Positions 41,530 through 50,845 of a stretch of DNA of 64,000 nt are shown one piece after another (position 1 is the first letter of the stretch; the number at the start of each line of letters is the position of its first letter). Source of the stretch: Pseudoflavonifractor sp. Marseille-P3106 (GTDB lineage: Bacteria > Bacillota > Clostridia > Oscillospirales > Oscillospiraceae); assembly GCA_900169975.1 (NCBI GenBank), contig LT827125.1, positions 350,826 through 414,825 on the forward strand. The letters are read 5' to 3'. The notes beneath the pieces are model-generated. The model saw nothing but the letters and a program-made list of their open reading frames with translations. It was not told where the DNA came from and did no database searches. A program made the position numbers and the translations under genes.

Positions 41530-43449
41530 ATGAAAATAATCAATATTGGAATTCTTGCCCATGTAGACGCTGGAAAGACGACCTTGACGGAGAGCCTGCT
41601 ATATGCCAGCGGAGCCATTTCAGAACCGGGGAGCGTCGAAAAAGGGACAACGAGGACGGACACCATGTTTTTGGAGCGGCAGCGTGGGATTACCATTCAA
41701 GCGGCAGTCACTTCCTTCCAGTGGCACAGATGTAAAGTTAACATTGTGGATACGCCCGGCCACATGGATTTTTTGGCGGAGGTGTACCGCTCTTTGGCTG
41801 TTTTAGATGGGGCCATCTTGGTGATCTCCGCTAAAGATGGCGTGCAGGCCCAGACCCGTATTCTGTTCCATGCCCTGCGGAAAATGAACATTCCCACCGT
41901 TATCTTTATCAACAAGATCGACCAGGCTGGCGTTGATTTGCAGAGCGTGGTTCAGTCTGTTCGGGATAAGCTCTCCGCCGATATTATCATCAAGCAGACG
42001 GTGTCGCTGTCCCCGGAAATAGTCCTGGAGGAAAATACCGACATAGAAGCATGGGATGCGGTCATCGAAAATAACGATGAATTATTGGAAAAGTATATCG
42101 CAGGAGAACCAATCAGCCGGGAAAAACTTGCGCGGGAGGAACAGCAGCGGGTTCAAGACGCCTCCCTGTTCCCAGTCTATCATGGCAGCGCCAAAAATGG
42201 CCTTGGCATTCAACCGTTGATGGATGCGGTGACAGGGCTGTTCCAACCGATTGGGGAACAGGGGGGCGCCGCCCTATGCGGCAGCGTTTTCAAGGTTGAG
42301 TACACCGATTGCGGCCAGCGGCGTGTCTATCTACGGTTATACAGCGGAACGCTGCGCCTGCGGGATACGGTGGCCCTGGCCGGGAGAGAAAAGCTGAAAA
42401 TCACAGAGATGCGTATTCCATCCAAAGGGGAAATTGTTCGGACAGACACCGCTTATCAGGGTGAAATTGTTATCCTTCCCAGCGACAGCGTGAGGTTAAA
42501 CGATGTATTAGGGGACCAAACCCGGCTCCCTCGTAAAAGGTGGCGCGAGGACCCCCTCCCCATGCTGCGGACGACGATTGCGCCGAAAACGGCAGCGCAA
42601 AGAGAACGGCTGCTGGACGCTCTTACGCAACTTGCGGATACTGACCCGCTTTTGCGTTGCGAAGTGGATTCCATCACCCATGAGATCATTCTTTCTTTTT
42701 TGGGCCGGGTGCAGTTGGAGGTTGTTTCCGCTTTGCTGTCGGAAAAATACAAGCTTGAAACAGTGGTAAAGGAACCCTCCGTCATTTATATGGAGCGGCC
42801 GCTCAAAGCAGCCAGCCACACCATCCATATCGAGGTGCCGCCCAACCCGTTTTGGGCATCCATAGGACTGTCTGTTACACCACTCTCGCTTGGCTCCGGT
42901 GTACAATACGAGAGCCGGGTTTCGCTGGGATACTTGAACCAGAGTTTTCAAAACGCTGTCAGGGATGGTATCCGTTACGGGCTGGAGCAGGGCTTGTTCG
43001 GCTGGAACGTAACGGACTGTAAGATTTGCTTTGAATACGGGCTTTATTACAGTCCGGTCAGCACGCCGGCGGACTTCCGCTCATTGGCCCCGATTGTATT
43101 GGAACAGGCATTGAAGGAATCGGGGACGCAGCTGCTGGAACCTTATCTCTCCTTCATCCTCTATGCGCCCCAGGAATACCTTTCCAGGGCTTATCATGAT
43201 GCACCGAAATACTGTGCCACCATCGAAACGGCCCAGGTAAAAAAGGATGAAGTTGTCTTTACTGGCGAGATTCCCGCCCGCTGTATACAGGCATACCGTA
43301 CTGATCTGGCCTTTTACACCAACGGGCGGAGCGTATGCCTTACAGAGCTGAAAGGATATCAGGCCGCTGTCGGTCAGCCGGTCATCCAGCCCCGCCGTCC
43401 AAACAGCCGTTTGGATAAGGTGCGCCATATGTTCAGTAAGATTCCTTGA
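41530..43449 (+). CDS. tet(W): Tetracycline resistance ribosomal protection protein Tet(W)
   Basis: 639 residues, ATG preceded by AGGGAGGACAATCAC. GTPase motifs are [21 protein letters not shown] and NKID. The sequence agrees with Tet(W) as I know it across almost the whole length; the last few residues (MFSKIP) may be a variant end. It uses GTP to remove tetracycline from the ribosome, like EF-G. It is the cargo of element 1, after the relaxase and tnpV scar. Confidence 0.95.
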   Translation: MKIINIGILAHVDAGKTTLTESLLYASGAISEPGSVEKGTTRTDTMFLERQRGITIQAAVTSFQWHRCKVNIVDTPGHMDFLAEVYRSLAVLDGAILVISAKDGVQAQTRILFHALRKMNIPTVIFINKIDQAGVDLQSVVQSVRDKLSADIIIKQTVSLSPEIVLEENTDIEAWDAVIENNDELLEKYIAGEPISREKLAREEQQRVQDASLFPVYHGSAKNGLGIQPLMDAVTGLFQPIGEQGGAALCGSVFKVEYTDCGQRRVYLRLYSGTLRLRDTVALAGREKLKITEMRIPSKGEIVRTDTAYQGEIVILPSDSVRLNDVLGDQTRLPRKRWREDPLPMLRTTIAPKTAAQRERLLDALTQLADTDPLLRCEVDSITHEIILSFLGRVQLEVVSALLSEKYKLETVVKEPSVIYMERPLKAASHTIHIEVPPNPFWASIGLSVTPLSLGSGVQYESRVSLGYLNQSFQNAVRDGIRYGLEQGLFGWNVTDCKICFEYGLYYSPVSTPADFRSLAPIVLEQALKESGTQLLEPYLSFILYAPQEYLSRAYHDAPKYCATIETAQVKKDEVVFTGEIPARCIQAYRTDLAFYTNGRSVCLTELKGYQAAVGQPVIQPRRPNSRLDKVRHMFSKIP

Positions 43450-43554
43450 TACGCCACAGCAAGGATGGTTATTGCATTTCCCTGCCTTTCGTGGTAAAAT
43501 GTAGTTGTAAACCACCAGAGAAAACAACAACCCTGCTACCCCCCGTTATCACCA

Positions 43555-43573
43555 CCGATAACAATTTGATAAC
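43555..43573 (+). repeat. Arm-type repeat pair, right end of element 1
   Basis: CCGATAAC at 43555 and TTGATAAC at 43566, 11 bases apart and 120 bases before the core at 43675. Matches the left-end pair of element 1. Confidence 0.65.
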
Positions 43574-43674
43574 AGCCCATCGTATAGGGCTGGATAATAT
43601 GGACACATCAAATAATCAAAAAAATGAGGTATCAAATTTATGAAGCAAAATCCGTTAAATATGATGCCCAACAA

Positions 43675-43687
43675 CGAGTGGGAATGA
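43675..43687 (+). other. Attachment site between elements 1 and 2
   Basis: CGAGTGGGAATGA. GATAAC-type arms lie 120 bases to the left and GGCAAC-type arms 70 bases to the right, so this site is attR of element 1 and attL of element 2 at once. Confidence 0.7.
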
Positions 43688-43744
43688 TTTCAGAAGCACG
43701 GAAAAGCCTGATATGACTGGGTTTTTGAGGGGTTAAGGCCCTCC

Positions 43745-43763
43745 GTGGCAACGATTTGGCAAC
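43745..43763 (+). repeat. Arm-type repeat pair, left end of element 2
   Basis: GTGGCAAC at 43745 and TTGGCAAC at 43756, 11 bases apart, 70 bases inside the core. The same motif occurs at the right end of element 2. Confidence 0.65.
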
Positions 43764-43780
43764 ATTTTTTCATTATTCAT

Positions 43781-43826
43781 AAAAAGAGAGCTAACTGATT
43801 TTGATTAGTCAGTTAGCTCTCTTTTT
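43781..43826. terminator. Perfect hairpin terminator at the element 2 repressor
   Basis: AAAAAGAGAGCTAACTGA (43781-43798) and TCAGTTAGCTCTCTTTTT (43809-43826) form an 18-pair perfect stem with A and T runs at either side; acts in both directions. Between the left end and the repressor stop. Confidence 0.8.
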
Positions 43827-43884
43827 CTTTTTATTATTATTCTGTGCAACAAACGGTCTCTCCCGTGGCCTACAAGTGAGAAGG

Positions 43885-44373
43885 TCAAAAGAGATTCCGG
43901 GGCGGCACCTTCACATAGGTCTGGGTCTTGTCAAACTCCGGATAGTGGTAGCGCCACTTGTCATAATCCTCTTTGGAGATCTCGCCAGCCTCCAACATGG
44001 CGGCAGCCTGTTGCCAGGAACAGAGCATCTCGTGCAGCCGGGTGGCATCCTTGTTCTTGTACACATCGACCTTCAAGCAGACTTCTCCATCCATCTCGCT
44101 AATCTTGAGCCCGTAGTTATCCTCCAGGGTAAACAGGGTATGCATGAGCCCCACATAGGAGTCTATGTCCGGGACGGAGAGGGCATGGGGCGAGACATCC
44201 AGTACCTGGGCCAGGGCAGCAGTCAGGTCGGCCTTAGGGGTTCTTGATCCTGTCTCGTACTGTGCCAGGCGCACATCGGCGGACTTCTCCGGAAAGCCCA
44301 GCGCCATACCGAGATATTTCTGCGTCATCCCCCGCAGAAGACGGAAAAAGTGAATCCGTTCGCCAATCGCCAT
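43885..44373 (-). CDS. XRE-family repressor of element 2
   Basis: 162 residues, beginning MAIGERIHFFRLLRGMTQKY, with the same HTH and C-terminal domain as the element 1 repressor (LEDNYGLKISEMDGEVCLKV). Divergent from the excisionase-integrase operon with an inverted repeat over the -10 of that promoter as probable operator. Confidence 0.8.
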   Translation of the reverse strand: MAIGERIHFFRLLRGMTQKYLGMALGFPEKSADVRLAQYETGSRTPKADLTAALAQVLDVSPHALSVPDIDSYVGLMHTLFTLEDNYGLKISEMDGEVCLKVDVYKNKDATRLHEMLCSWQQAAAMLEAGEISKEDYDKWRYHYPEFDKTQTYVKVPPRNLF

Positions 44374-44481
44374 ATCATCAACTCCAATCGTTGGTTGTCC
44401 TTAGAAAAAGCGTAGCAGAAATGCTTAGGAAAGTCAAGAGAATCCTAAATAATTTTATTTAATTTATTTTGCGTACTCCAA

Positions 44482-44528
44482 TTGACATAAGCTATTATGC
44501 TTAGTATAATAGCAATAGACTAAGCATA
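44482..44528 (+). promoter_or_regulatory. Consensus promoter with operator, element 2
   Basis: TTGACA (44482-44487), 17 bases, TATAAT (44505-44510): perfect consensus. TATGCTTAG (44496-44504) and CTAAGCATA (44520-44528) form a nine-base inverted repeat flanking the -10, a likely repressor operator. Confidence 0.8.
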
Positions 44529-44675
44529 TCAGCTTAAAACTAATAAATAAAAAGCAACTGCCGCAATTCCTGGTTGCATATCCGGGAAAAAAGTGGCGGA
44601 CGAAAGTAAGGAGGCATTTATGGAACACAACATCCAGCCGAAACATCCATCAGCGAGGAAAGGAAGGTATTTTCA

Positions 44676-44870
44676 ATGCAGGCACAGAACTTCATGCGCG
44701 TGGAGGAAGTGGCCCAGGAGCTGGGCATCTCCAAGTCCCACGCCTATAAGGTGATCCACAAGCTCAACGCCGAACTCCGGGACAAGGGCTATCTGACCAT
44801 CTCCGGGCGGGTCAACCGGAACTTTTTCATGGAGAAGTTTTGCTACGGCAAGACGGGAAAGGAGGGCTAA
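44676..44870 (+). CDS. xis: Excisionase/HTH protein of element 2
   Basis: 64 residues. MRVEEVAQELGISKSHAYKV and ISGRVNRNFFMEKF parallel the element 1 excisionase. AGGAAAGG precedes the ATG. Ends three bases before the integrase start. Same predicted role in excision. Confidence 0.75.
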   Translation: MQAQNFMRVEEVAQELGISKSHAYKVIHKLNAELRDKGYLTISGRVNRNFFMEKFCYGKTGKEG

Positions 44871-44872
44871 TC

Positions 44873-45946
44873 ATGGCAGTCTACAAGGAAGAAAAAAGCA
44901 ACACCTGGCGGGCAGTCTACCGCTACACCGACTGGAACGGCGAGCGCAAGCAGACCCAGAAGCGGGGCTTCAAGACCAAGCGGGAGGCGCAGGCCTGGGA
45001 GCGGGAACAGCTCAACAAGACCAGCGCCGACCTGGATATGACCTTTAAGAGCTTCGTGGATCTCTACACAGCGGATATGAAAACCCGGCTTAAGGAAAAC
45101 ACCTGGGCCACCAAGGATCATATCATCCGTACCAAGCTGCTGCCCTACTTCGGCAAGCTCAAAATGTGCAACATCACCGCCCAGCAGATCATCACCTGGC
45201 AGAACGAGATGCTAAACCACAAGGACGAGAACGGCAAGCCCTATTCGCCGGTATACCTGAAAACAGTCCATAACCAGCTCAGTGCTATCTTCAACCATGC
45301 GGTTCGGTACTACAACCTCCGGGAAAATCCCTGCAAGAAGGCAGGCAGCATGGGCAAAAAGAAAAACCGGGAGATGATGTTCTGGACCAAGGAGCAGTAC
45401 CAGAAATTTGCCGAGGTGATGATGGACAAGCCGCTGTCCTTCTACGCCTTTGAGATGCTCTACTGGTGCGGTATCCGAGAAGGGGAGCTGCTGGCCCTGA
45501 CCCCAGCGGACTTTGACTTTGAGAAGCGCACCGTGTCCATCAACAAGTCTTACCAGAGGCTAAACGGCCAGGATCTGATTACCACTCCCAAAACCGAAAA
45601 GAGTAATCGGGTTATTACCATGCCGCAGTTTCTGGCCGAGGAAATCCAGGATTACATCAAGATGCTTTACGGCATCGGGCCGGACGACCGGATGTTCACC
45701 GTCACCAAGAGCTATCTCCACCGGGAGATGGACCGAGGAGCCAAAGAAGCCGGGATACCGCGTATCAGAATCCACGATATTCGTCACAGCGCGGTGTCAC
45801 TTCTGATCGACATGGGATTCTCCGCCACGGCCATTGCGGACCGGGTGGGCCACGAGAGCATCGACATTACTTACAACTACGCGCACCTGTTTCCGTCCAA
45901 GCAGGCGGAAATGGCAGAGAAACTGAACATGGAAAGGGGCAATTAA
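44873..45946 (+). CDS. int: Tyrosine recombinase (integrase) of element 2
   Basis: 357 residues from ATG 44873 after AAAGGAGGG; an in-frame start 33 bases earlier lies inside xis. Same architecture as the element 1 integrase: arm domain YRYTDWNGERKQTQKRG, catalytic Arg in WCGIREGELLAL, HDIRHSA, VGHES, YNYAHLF. The arm domain differs from element 1, matching the different arm repeats (GGCAAC here). Confidence 0.92.
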   Translation: MAVYKEEKSNTWRAVYRYTDWNGERKQTQKRGFKTKREAQAWEREQLNKTSADLDMTFKSFVDLYTADMKTRLKENTWATKDHIIRTKLLPYFGKLKMCNITAQQIITWQNEMLNHKDENGKPYSPVYLKTVHNQLSAIFNHAVRYYNLRENPCKKAGSMGKKKNREMMFWTKEQYQKFAEVMMDKPLSFYAFEMLYWCGIREGELLALTPADFDFEKRTVSINKSYQRLNGQDLITTPKTEKSNRVITMPQFLAEEIQDYIKMLYGIGPDDRMFTVTKSYLHREMDRGAKEAGIPRIRIHDIRHSAVSLLIDMGFSATAIADRVGHESIDITYNYAHLFPSKQAEMAEKLNMERGN

Positions 45947-45948
45947 AA

Positions 45949-46284
45949 ATGTCGGCAAAGAATTTGGACAAGCACAACCGTTGGAGGAACAAGACCGTGG
46001 CCTTTCGGGTCTCCCCGGAGGAGGACGCCCAGATCGAGACGGCGGTCAAGCTCACCGGACTGACCAAGCAGGATTATATCATCCAGCGGCTGCTGTGCCG
46101 GGATGTGGTGGTCCAGGGCAACCCCAGGGTCTACAAGGCGCTGCGGGACCAGCTAGCTGCTGTGCTGGACGAGCTGCGCCGGATCGAGGTTGGGCATGGC
46201 GTGAATGACGAACTGCTGGACACCATCCGGATAATCGCTACCATTATGAACGGGATGCAGGAGGACTTTGCCTATGACCGATGA
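45949..46284 (+). CDS. MobC-like accessory protein, element 2
   Basis: 111 residues. NKTVAFRVSPEEDAQIETAV and LTGLTKQDYIIQRLLCRDVV mirror the element 1 protein. In this element the relaxase gene is missing, so it may serve a relaxase supplied by a neighbour. Confidence 0.65.
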   Translation: MSAKNLDKHNRWRNKTVAFRVSPEEDAQIETAVKLTGLTKQDYIIQRLLCRDVVVQGNPRVYKALRDQLAAVLDELRRIEVGHGVNDELLDTIRIIATIMNGMQEDFAYDR

Positions 46285-47449
46285 GAAAAAGAAAATGACC
46301 GCCCATGGCTCATCTGTTGGCGCAGATGATGGGCAGTCAATCTCTCAAAATTCCAAGATCACTATACCAGACCCAGACGAAAAAAGCAATTCCCCCGAAA
46401 GAGATTTGGAGGAACTTTACCGGAAGATGCGCCGCATGAGCGACCCGGCATACCTGCATACTGTGACCCTGGACGAACTGATGGACAATGTGTTCGAGGG
46501 CAAGTCTGCGGTGATTGAGAACCTGCTCTACACAGGAGCGTACATCCTTGCCGGAGCGCCGAAAATCGGAAAGTCCTTCCTGGTGGCGCAGATCGCTCAC
46601 CATGTCAGCACCGGGCAGGACTTGTGGGAATACAAAGTACACCAGGGGACCGTTCTCTATCTGGCGCTGGAGGATGATGAGAGCCGTTTGCAGCGCCGGA
46701 TGTTCCGTATGTTTGGCGTGGAGGGGACAAGCTCCCTCCACTTTGCCACCAGTGCCAAAATGATTGGCAGCGGCCTGGATGAACAGCTGGAAAAGTTCGT
46801 CCGGGAACACAGCGATACTAAACTCATTATTGTGGATACCCTGCAAAAGGTCCGGGAGACGGCGAGTGACAGTTACAGCTATTCCAGCGACTATGAGGTG
46901 ATCGGCAAGCTGAAACAATTTGCAGATCGGTATAGTGTCTGCGTCCTGATCGTCCACCACACCAGAAAGCAGCCTGCAGGAGACAGCTTTGAGATGATTT
47001 CCGGTACCACAGGCCTGCTGGGCTGTGCGGATGGAGCGCTCCTGATGCAGAAAGAAAAGCGGACGGATAGTAAAGCCACTCTGGAGGTGGTAGGCAGAGA
47101 CCAGCCCGATCAGCTGCTGTATCTCGGCAAGGATCAGGAGAGCTTAATTTGGAGCCTTGACCATGCGGAGAATGAGCTTTGGAAACAGCCTCCGGACCCC
47201 GTGCTGGAAGCCGTGGCGAAGATTGTATCTGCTGAAAACCTGGAATGGGAAGGGAGTCCTACCGAGCTGGCCCAGGCGATTCAGGCGGATATGGCGGTGA
47301 ATCGGCTTACGAAGCATCTGAATGTAAATGCCAGCCGCCTGCTGGAAGAACATCAGGTGAAATATGAAAACAAAACCAAACACGCCGGACGGCGCATCCA
47401 GCTGACTTACATGGTGGTGGAAGCACCTGCGTTTGAAGTAATCAAGTAA
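46274..47449 (+). CDS. RepA-like AAA ATPase, element 2
   Basis: 391 residues from ATG 46274, nine bases after GGAGG and overlapping the previous gene by 11 bases. Walker A LAGAPKIGKSFLVAQ, Walker B KLIIVDTLQK, then IVHHTRKQ. Closely parallel to the element 1 ATPase, with a diverged linker at the N-terminus. An origin-like inverted repeat follows the stop. Confidence 0.75.
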   Translation: MTDEKKKMTAHGSSVGADDGQSISQNSKITIPDPDEKSNSPERDLEELYRKMRRMSDPAYLHTVTLDELMDNVFEGKSAVIENLLYTGAYILAGAPKIGKSFLVAQIAHHVSTGQDLWEYKVHQGTVLYLALEDDESRLQRRMFRMFGVEGTSSLHFATSAKMIGSGLDEQLEKFVREHSDTKLIIVDTLQKVRETASDSYSYSSDYEVIGKLKQFADRYSVCVLIVHHTRKQPAGDSFEMISGTTGLLGCADGALLMQKEKRTDSKATLEVVGRDQPDQLLYLGKDQESLIWSLDHAENELWKQPPDPVLEAVAKIVSAENLEWEGSPTELAQAIQADMAVNRLTKHLNVNASRLLEEHQVKYENKTKHAGRRIQLTYMVVEAPAFEVIK

Positions 47450-47460
47450 AGCGCGACGCT

Positions 47461-47517
47461 CGCAACGGTCGCAACGGTGTTTTGAGGGGTACTCCCAGCA
47501 CCGTTGCGACCGTCGCC
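47461..47517. repeat. Origin-like inverted repeat, element 2
   Basis: CGCAACGGTCGCAACGGTG (from 47461) and CACCGTTGCGACCGTCGCC (to 47517) pair at 17 of 18 central positions, spacer 19 bases. Each arm is two nine-base units. Same placement as the GTGACGG block of element 1, different sequence. Confidence 0.65.
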
Positions 47518-47976
47518 ATCGTCGCGGAAAGGAAAAGCCGGGGTGGTATTTTGCCACCCCATCTTCAAGGAGGGTGCCCCATTTTAGGGCACTCTAAAAG
47601 CACCATATCATGTCGCATTTCACGACACCCTTGCCTCCGAAACAGGGCACCGGGTATAGAATAAAAAAGCGTTCGCAGAATGCGCAGCCACAGAATGAAA
47701 TTCTGTGTTCAGAAGGGGCTTGGGGGCGCTGCCCTCAACAAGCAGACGGCAGGAAATGTGAGTGTGTATTAACACTCGCATTGCTTGCCGGATTTGTGTG
47801 TGGCTATCCACACGCATTGCTTGCCTCGTTTGCCTCGTTTGCCTCGTTTGCAAAAAGGCCAAAACAGCTGCTGTTCCGGGGAAAAGTCAACGGTACAAGC
47901 ATCAAAAGTTTCCTGATATAAAAAGCATGATAAAACGACAGTTCCCACCGTGAACAGTTGAGATAAAGAATTTAGA
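47518..47976. other. Gene-free segment of element 2 with short repeats
   Basis: No credible gene. Holds an inverted repeat GAGTGTGTATTAACACTC near 47760, a TGTGTGG/CCACAC hairpin near 47797-47813 and three tandem nine-base units TGCCTCGTT at 47822-47848. In element 1 the corresponding place holds oriT and the relaxase; here the relaxase is absent. Confidence 0.5.
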
Positions 47977-50781
47977 TTAAGTAAAAAATCCATATCCCGC
48001 CCGTAGGTTGCACAGACTGTACCCGGAAAGGGTTGTTCCCGGATTGTATGGTCCATAAGATCCCCCATTCCATGAGCGGCACCTCTCCGGTATGAACGCA
48101 GCCGGAGTGCCGGGCAGATAGAGGAAGAACTCATTTCCACCGTCTAGTCCATACGGGATGGAAGCCACATAGCGGATATCACCCTCCATCCACTCCTCAT
48201 CCACAGGGTGGCCGGTGGTCATCTCTAAATCTGTGAGGGTGAGGGACCAGGTGTGGTCGTCCAGCGGGGTGAACATAGAGAAGGCCCCCCGGAACCGGCA
48301 CAGATAGATGGTGTTGTCTCCCATATCGCTGTCCTGGTACTCACCGGAGAAGGTGCCGTCGGGGAATAGGGCCAGCTCGGTGCTCCAGGCCCCCGCTCCG
48401 CTGGCGAAGCTGAAACTTATCCCCTCTGCCGGAATGGGCAGGGCCTCCTCCTCCGGGGGGAAGTTTCCTCGGGCTTCCAGGCCCATCAGCCGGGGTACTC
48501 CGTAACCGAGATCCGAGCCGTGGGACGTGAACTTATATCGGCGGCGGATGTCCGGCTGGTTGGAGGTGTATTCCGTCTCCACTACCTGTCCCGTGCTCTC
48601 CACCTCCAAGGTGGCGAAGAACAGACCGGAGTATGTCAGACGCTCTTCCTGGTCGTCCCAGAGGAAGTAGGCATAGTTAACATTGTGGGAGAAGGTGCTG
48701 TTGACCAACAGGCCCAGATCGGCTGAGCCATCGCCGTTCAGATCCCGTAGGTCGGGAGCGCCAGGCACCTTGTTTGCGCCGGTGAGGCGATAGAGCCCCT
48801 CAAAGGAGTGTATCCCGTCCTCCCACACATTTCCTGCCGTAATGGTCTGGAGAAGACAGTCGCTATCCCATACCTTCACCTGCCGCACCAGAACGGTGTT
48901 TTCCAAATCGTCTATGGGTGCTTCATCGAACTCCAGGGTGATCGTTCGGCCATCAGCCAGTGGGAGTGGGTAGGTGGTGTTCTCCGTTCCCAGTCCCAAC
49001 TCCTGATTGGATCCCACGTGCCATTCCACCACCTGAGTCATCCGTCTTTCCCCATGGTCAAAGGTCAGCCGGGCGGTGAGCCACAGATCCACCTCCATAT
49101 CCGACCGGGCAGTCAGGAGATAGTCGGCCTCCCCTGTATAATCCCGGCTGTAGACACTCAGCAGATAGTTCCCGTTGGCTGGGGTGAGGGAGATGATCTG
49201 CCATGGAATGGTGCCAATTTGGCCGCCTTGGCTCAATTCCTCCAGCCAGGCACGGGTCTGTCCATACACCCCGCCAGGGAGCTCCTGCTCCGGTGCAGAC
49301 CAGCCGTGGATATCCTCGTGGTAAACCCACCGGGGCGTCTCTGTCCCGATGGTAACGTCAGTGTTTCTGTCCAGCAGCTCCAGCCCAGAGGCCGACATGA
49401 GGCCCAGATGATCCCGCCAGAAGGAGTCGTAATCAGCTTGCGCTTTGGAACCCTGCATCCGAACATCCCCATAGACTGGCCAGAACCAGGAGAGCTGCTC
49501 TCCATCCAGTCCCACTACACCGGCCTCCCCGGACACCGAGCCCTGATCCATACGGTTGAAGGTGTATAGCAGGTAGGCGTTCCCGTTTTGCTGGAAGGCT
49601 GCTGCATGGGGCGCACCTCCCTGACCAGTTCGGATATAGGCCGGGCCGGTCAGCACTCCGGTGTCATCCTCCAGGACGCCGATGGCGAGATAGACGGCAT
49701 TTGTGTTCCGGAAGGAGGCGGCACCCAGGGTATAGCCATTCTGACTGTAGGCGTAGAGCAATTCCGAGGCTGTCTCCCCCAAGGCGAAGTCCATCTGGGC
49801 GGAAACCTCTTGGTACAAAACTCCCAGCAAAGCCTGCTCCCGCAAACTGGCAGGGGTGGTGAAGCCGCCCTCCGGCTCGCCGCCGTCAAAGAACCACTGC
49901 CTCCACAGGGGAGGGTTCAGATTCAAGCACTCCGCCGCCGGAACCAGAGGCTGGAGCCCTGTCACCGCATATTGGTCATAGCGGGCAAAGGAGCCACCGG
50001 ACCAAATGTACAGGCTGTCCGCACCGCTGATGGTGTCCTGCACAGTATCGTCCCGGTCGTCCACCCGGGCGGTGAGGTAGAAAACCGGTTGGCCGTTCTC
50101 TCCCATGCGAAAGCCCTCCAGAGCCTGGTTTTGAATGCAGATATTGGTATCGGGATACTCCTCCACCAGGCCGGGGTCATACTGGTCTGCCAGGGCTTGA
50201 CACATACCCTCCTCCGTCTGCCCGGCCAGCGCCAAGGCCTGGTTCAGGGTGATCTGGGTCCCTTTCTCCTTGTCATAGACCAGGGAGGCGATGTGGCCGG
50301 TGTTCAGGTCGGTATGATACTCATCCCGGAGGAAAATCAGATTGAGGTAGCGGTCTGTCTCCGTGGGGTAGAGTAAACAGCGGTTTTCCATATTCATCAG
50401 GTCGGAGCCGGCCGTTCTACCCTCCAACACAGGCTGATAAAAAGCCTTGAGCTCCGCCAGCGCCTGGTTGATGGCAGTCACACCCTCGTTGCTCTGGGCT
50501 CCGTCGGGCATGGTCAGGACGGGAATTTCGATGTAATTGCCGTTGACATCGTAATACTGGGTGTCCATCACAAGGGAGGGAGACGGCTCCTGCCTCTGGC
50601 AGGACACCAAGTAAAAGCAGCAGAAGAGCGTGACCAGGGTGGAGAGAACGAACAGCCACCGGCCGGGGTGCTTGCGCCCACCGTCAAAGATGTTGCGCAT
50701 CCGCTCCTTATTCTCCCGCACGGTGCCGGAGAATCGGGTGGTAAAAGGAGAGCGGGGCGGATAGGGGATGTTTGTATTCAT
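47977..50781 (-). CDS. Large membrane-anchored sensor-like lipoprotein 1
   Basis: 934 residues. About 40 cytoplasmic-type residues (RSPFTTRFSGTVRENKERMR then NIFDGG) precede one membrane segment ending FYLVSC, a lipobox-like LVSC. The outer part is beta-rich with a DLNGDGSADLGLL calcium-type FG-GAP motif near 700. The N-terminal linker resembles the sequence that follows the M56 domain of BlaR1-like proteins. It is a paralogue of the next protein at the N-terminus. Ligand unknown. Confidence 0.65.
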   Translation of the reverse strand: MNTNIPYPPRSPFTTRFSGTVRENKERMRNIFDGGRKHPGRWLFVLSTLVTLFCCFYLVSCQRQEPSPSLVMDTQYYDVNGNYIEIPVLTMPDGAQSNEGVTAINQALAELKAFYQPVLEGRTAGSDLMNMENRCLLYPTETDRYLNLIFLRDEYHTDLNTGHIASLVYDKEKGTQITLNQALALAGQTEEGMCQALADQYDPGLVEEYPDTNICIQNQALEGFRMGENGQPVFYLTARVDDRDDTVQDTISGADSLYIWSGGSFARYDQYAVTGLQPLVPAAECLNLNPPLWRQWFFDGGEPEGGFTTPASLREQALLGVLYQEVSAQMDFALGETASELLYAYSQNGYTLGAASFRNTNAVYLAIGVLEDDTGVLTGPAYIRTGQGGAPHAAAFQQNGNAYLLYTFNRMDQGSVSGEAGVVGLDGEQLSWFWPVYGDVRMQGSKAQADYDSFWRDHLGLMSASGLELLDRNTDVTIGTETPRWVYHEDIHGWSAPEQELPGGVYGQTRAWLEELSQGGQIGTIPWQIISLTPANGNYLLSVYSRDYTGEADYLLTARSDMEVDLWLTARLTFDHGERRMTQVVEWHVGSNQELGLGTENTTYPLPLADGRTITLEFDEAPIDDLENTVLVRQVKVWDSDCLLQTITAGNVWEDGIHSFEGLYRLTGANKVPGAPDLRDLNGDGSADLGLLVNSTFSHNVNYAYFLWDDQEERLTYSGLFFATLEVESTGQVVETEYTSNQPDIRRRYKFTSHGSDLGYGVPRLMGLEARGNFPPEEEALPIPAEGISFSFASGAGAWSTELALFPDGTFSGEYQDSDMGDNTIYLCRFRGAFSMFTPLDDHTWSLTLTDLEMTTGHPVDEEWMEGDIRYVASIPYGLDGGNEFFLYLPGTPAAFIPERCRSWNGGSYGPYNPGTTLSGYSLCNLRAGYGFFT

Positions 50782-50845
50782 GGGAACCTCCTTCGAAAAA
50801 ATGGCGTAGAGCGCTAAACGGCGGCGTTACTTCATTACCTTTGGG

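Noticed and set aside
47822..47848. Tandem TGCCTCGTT units as a CRISPR-like or iteron array
   Set aside because: Only three nine-base units without spacers; too short for CRISPR and not next to a replication gene start.
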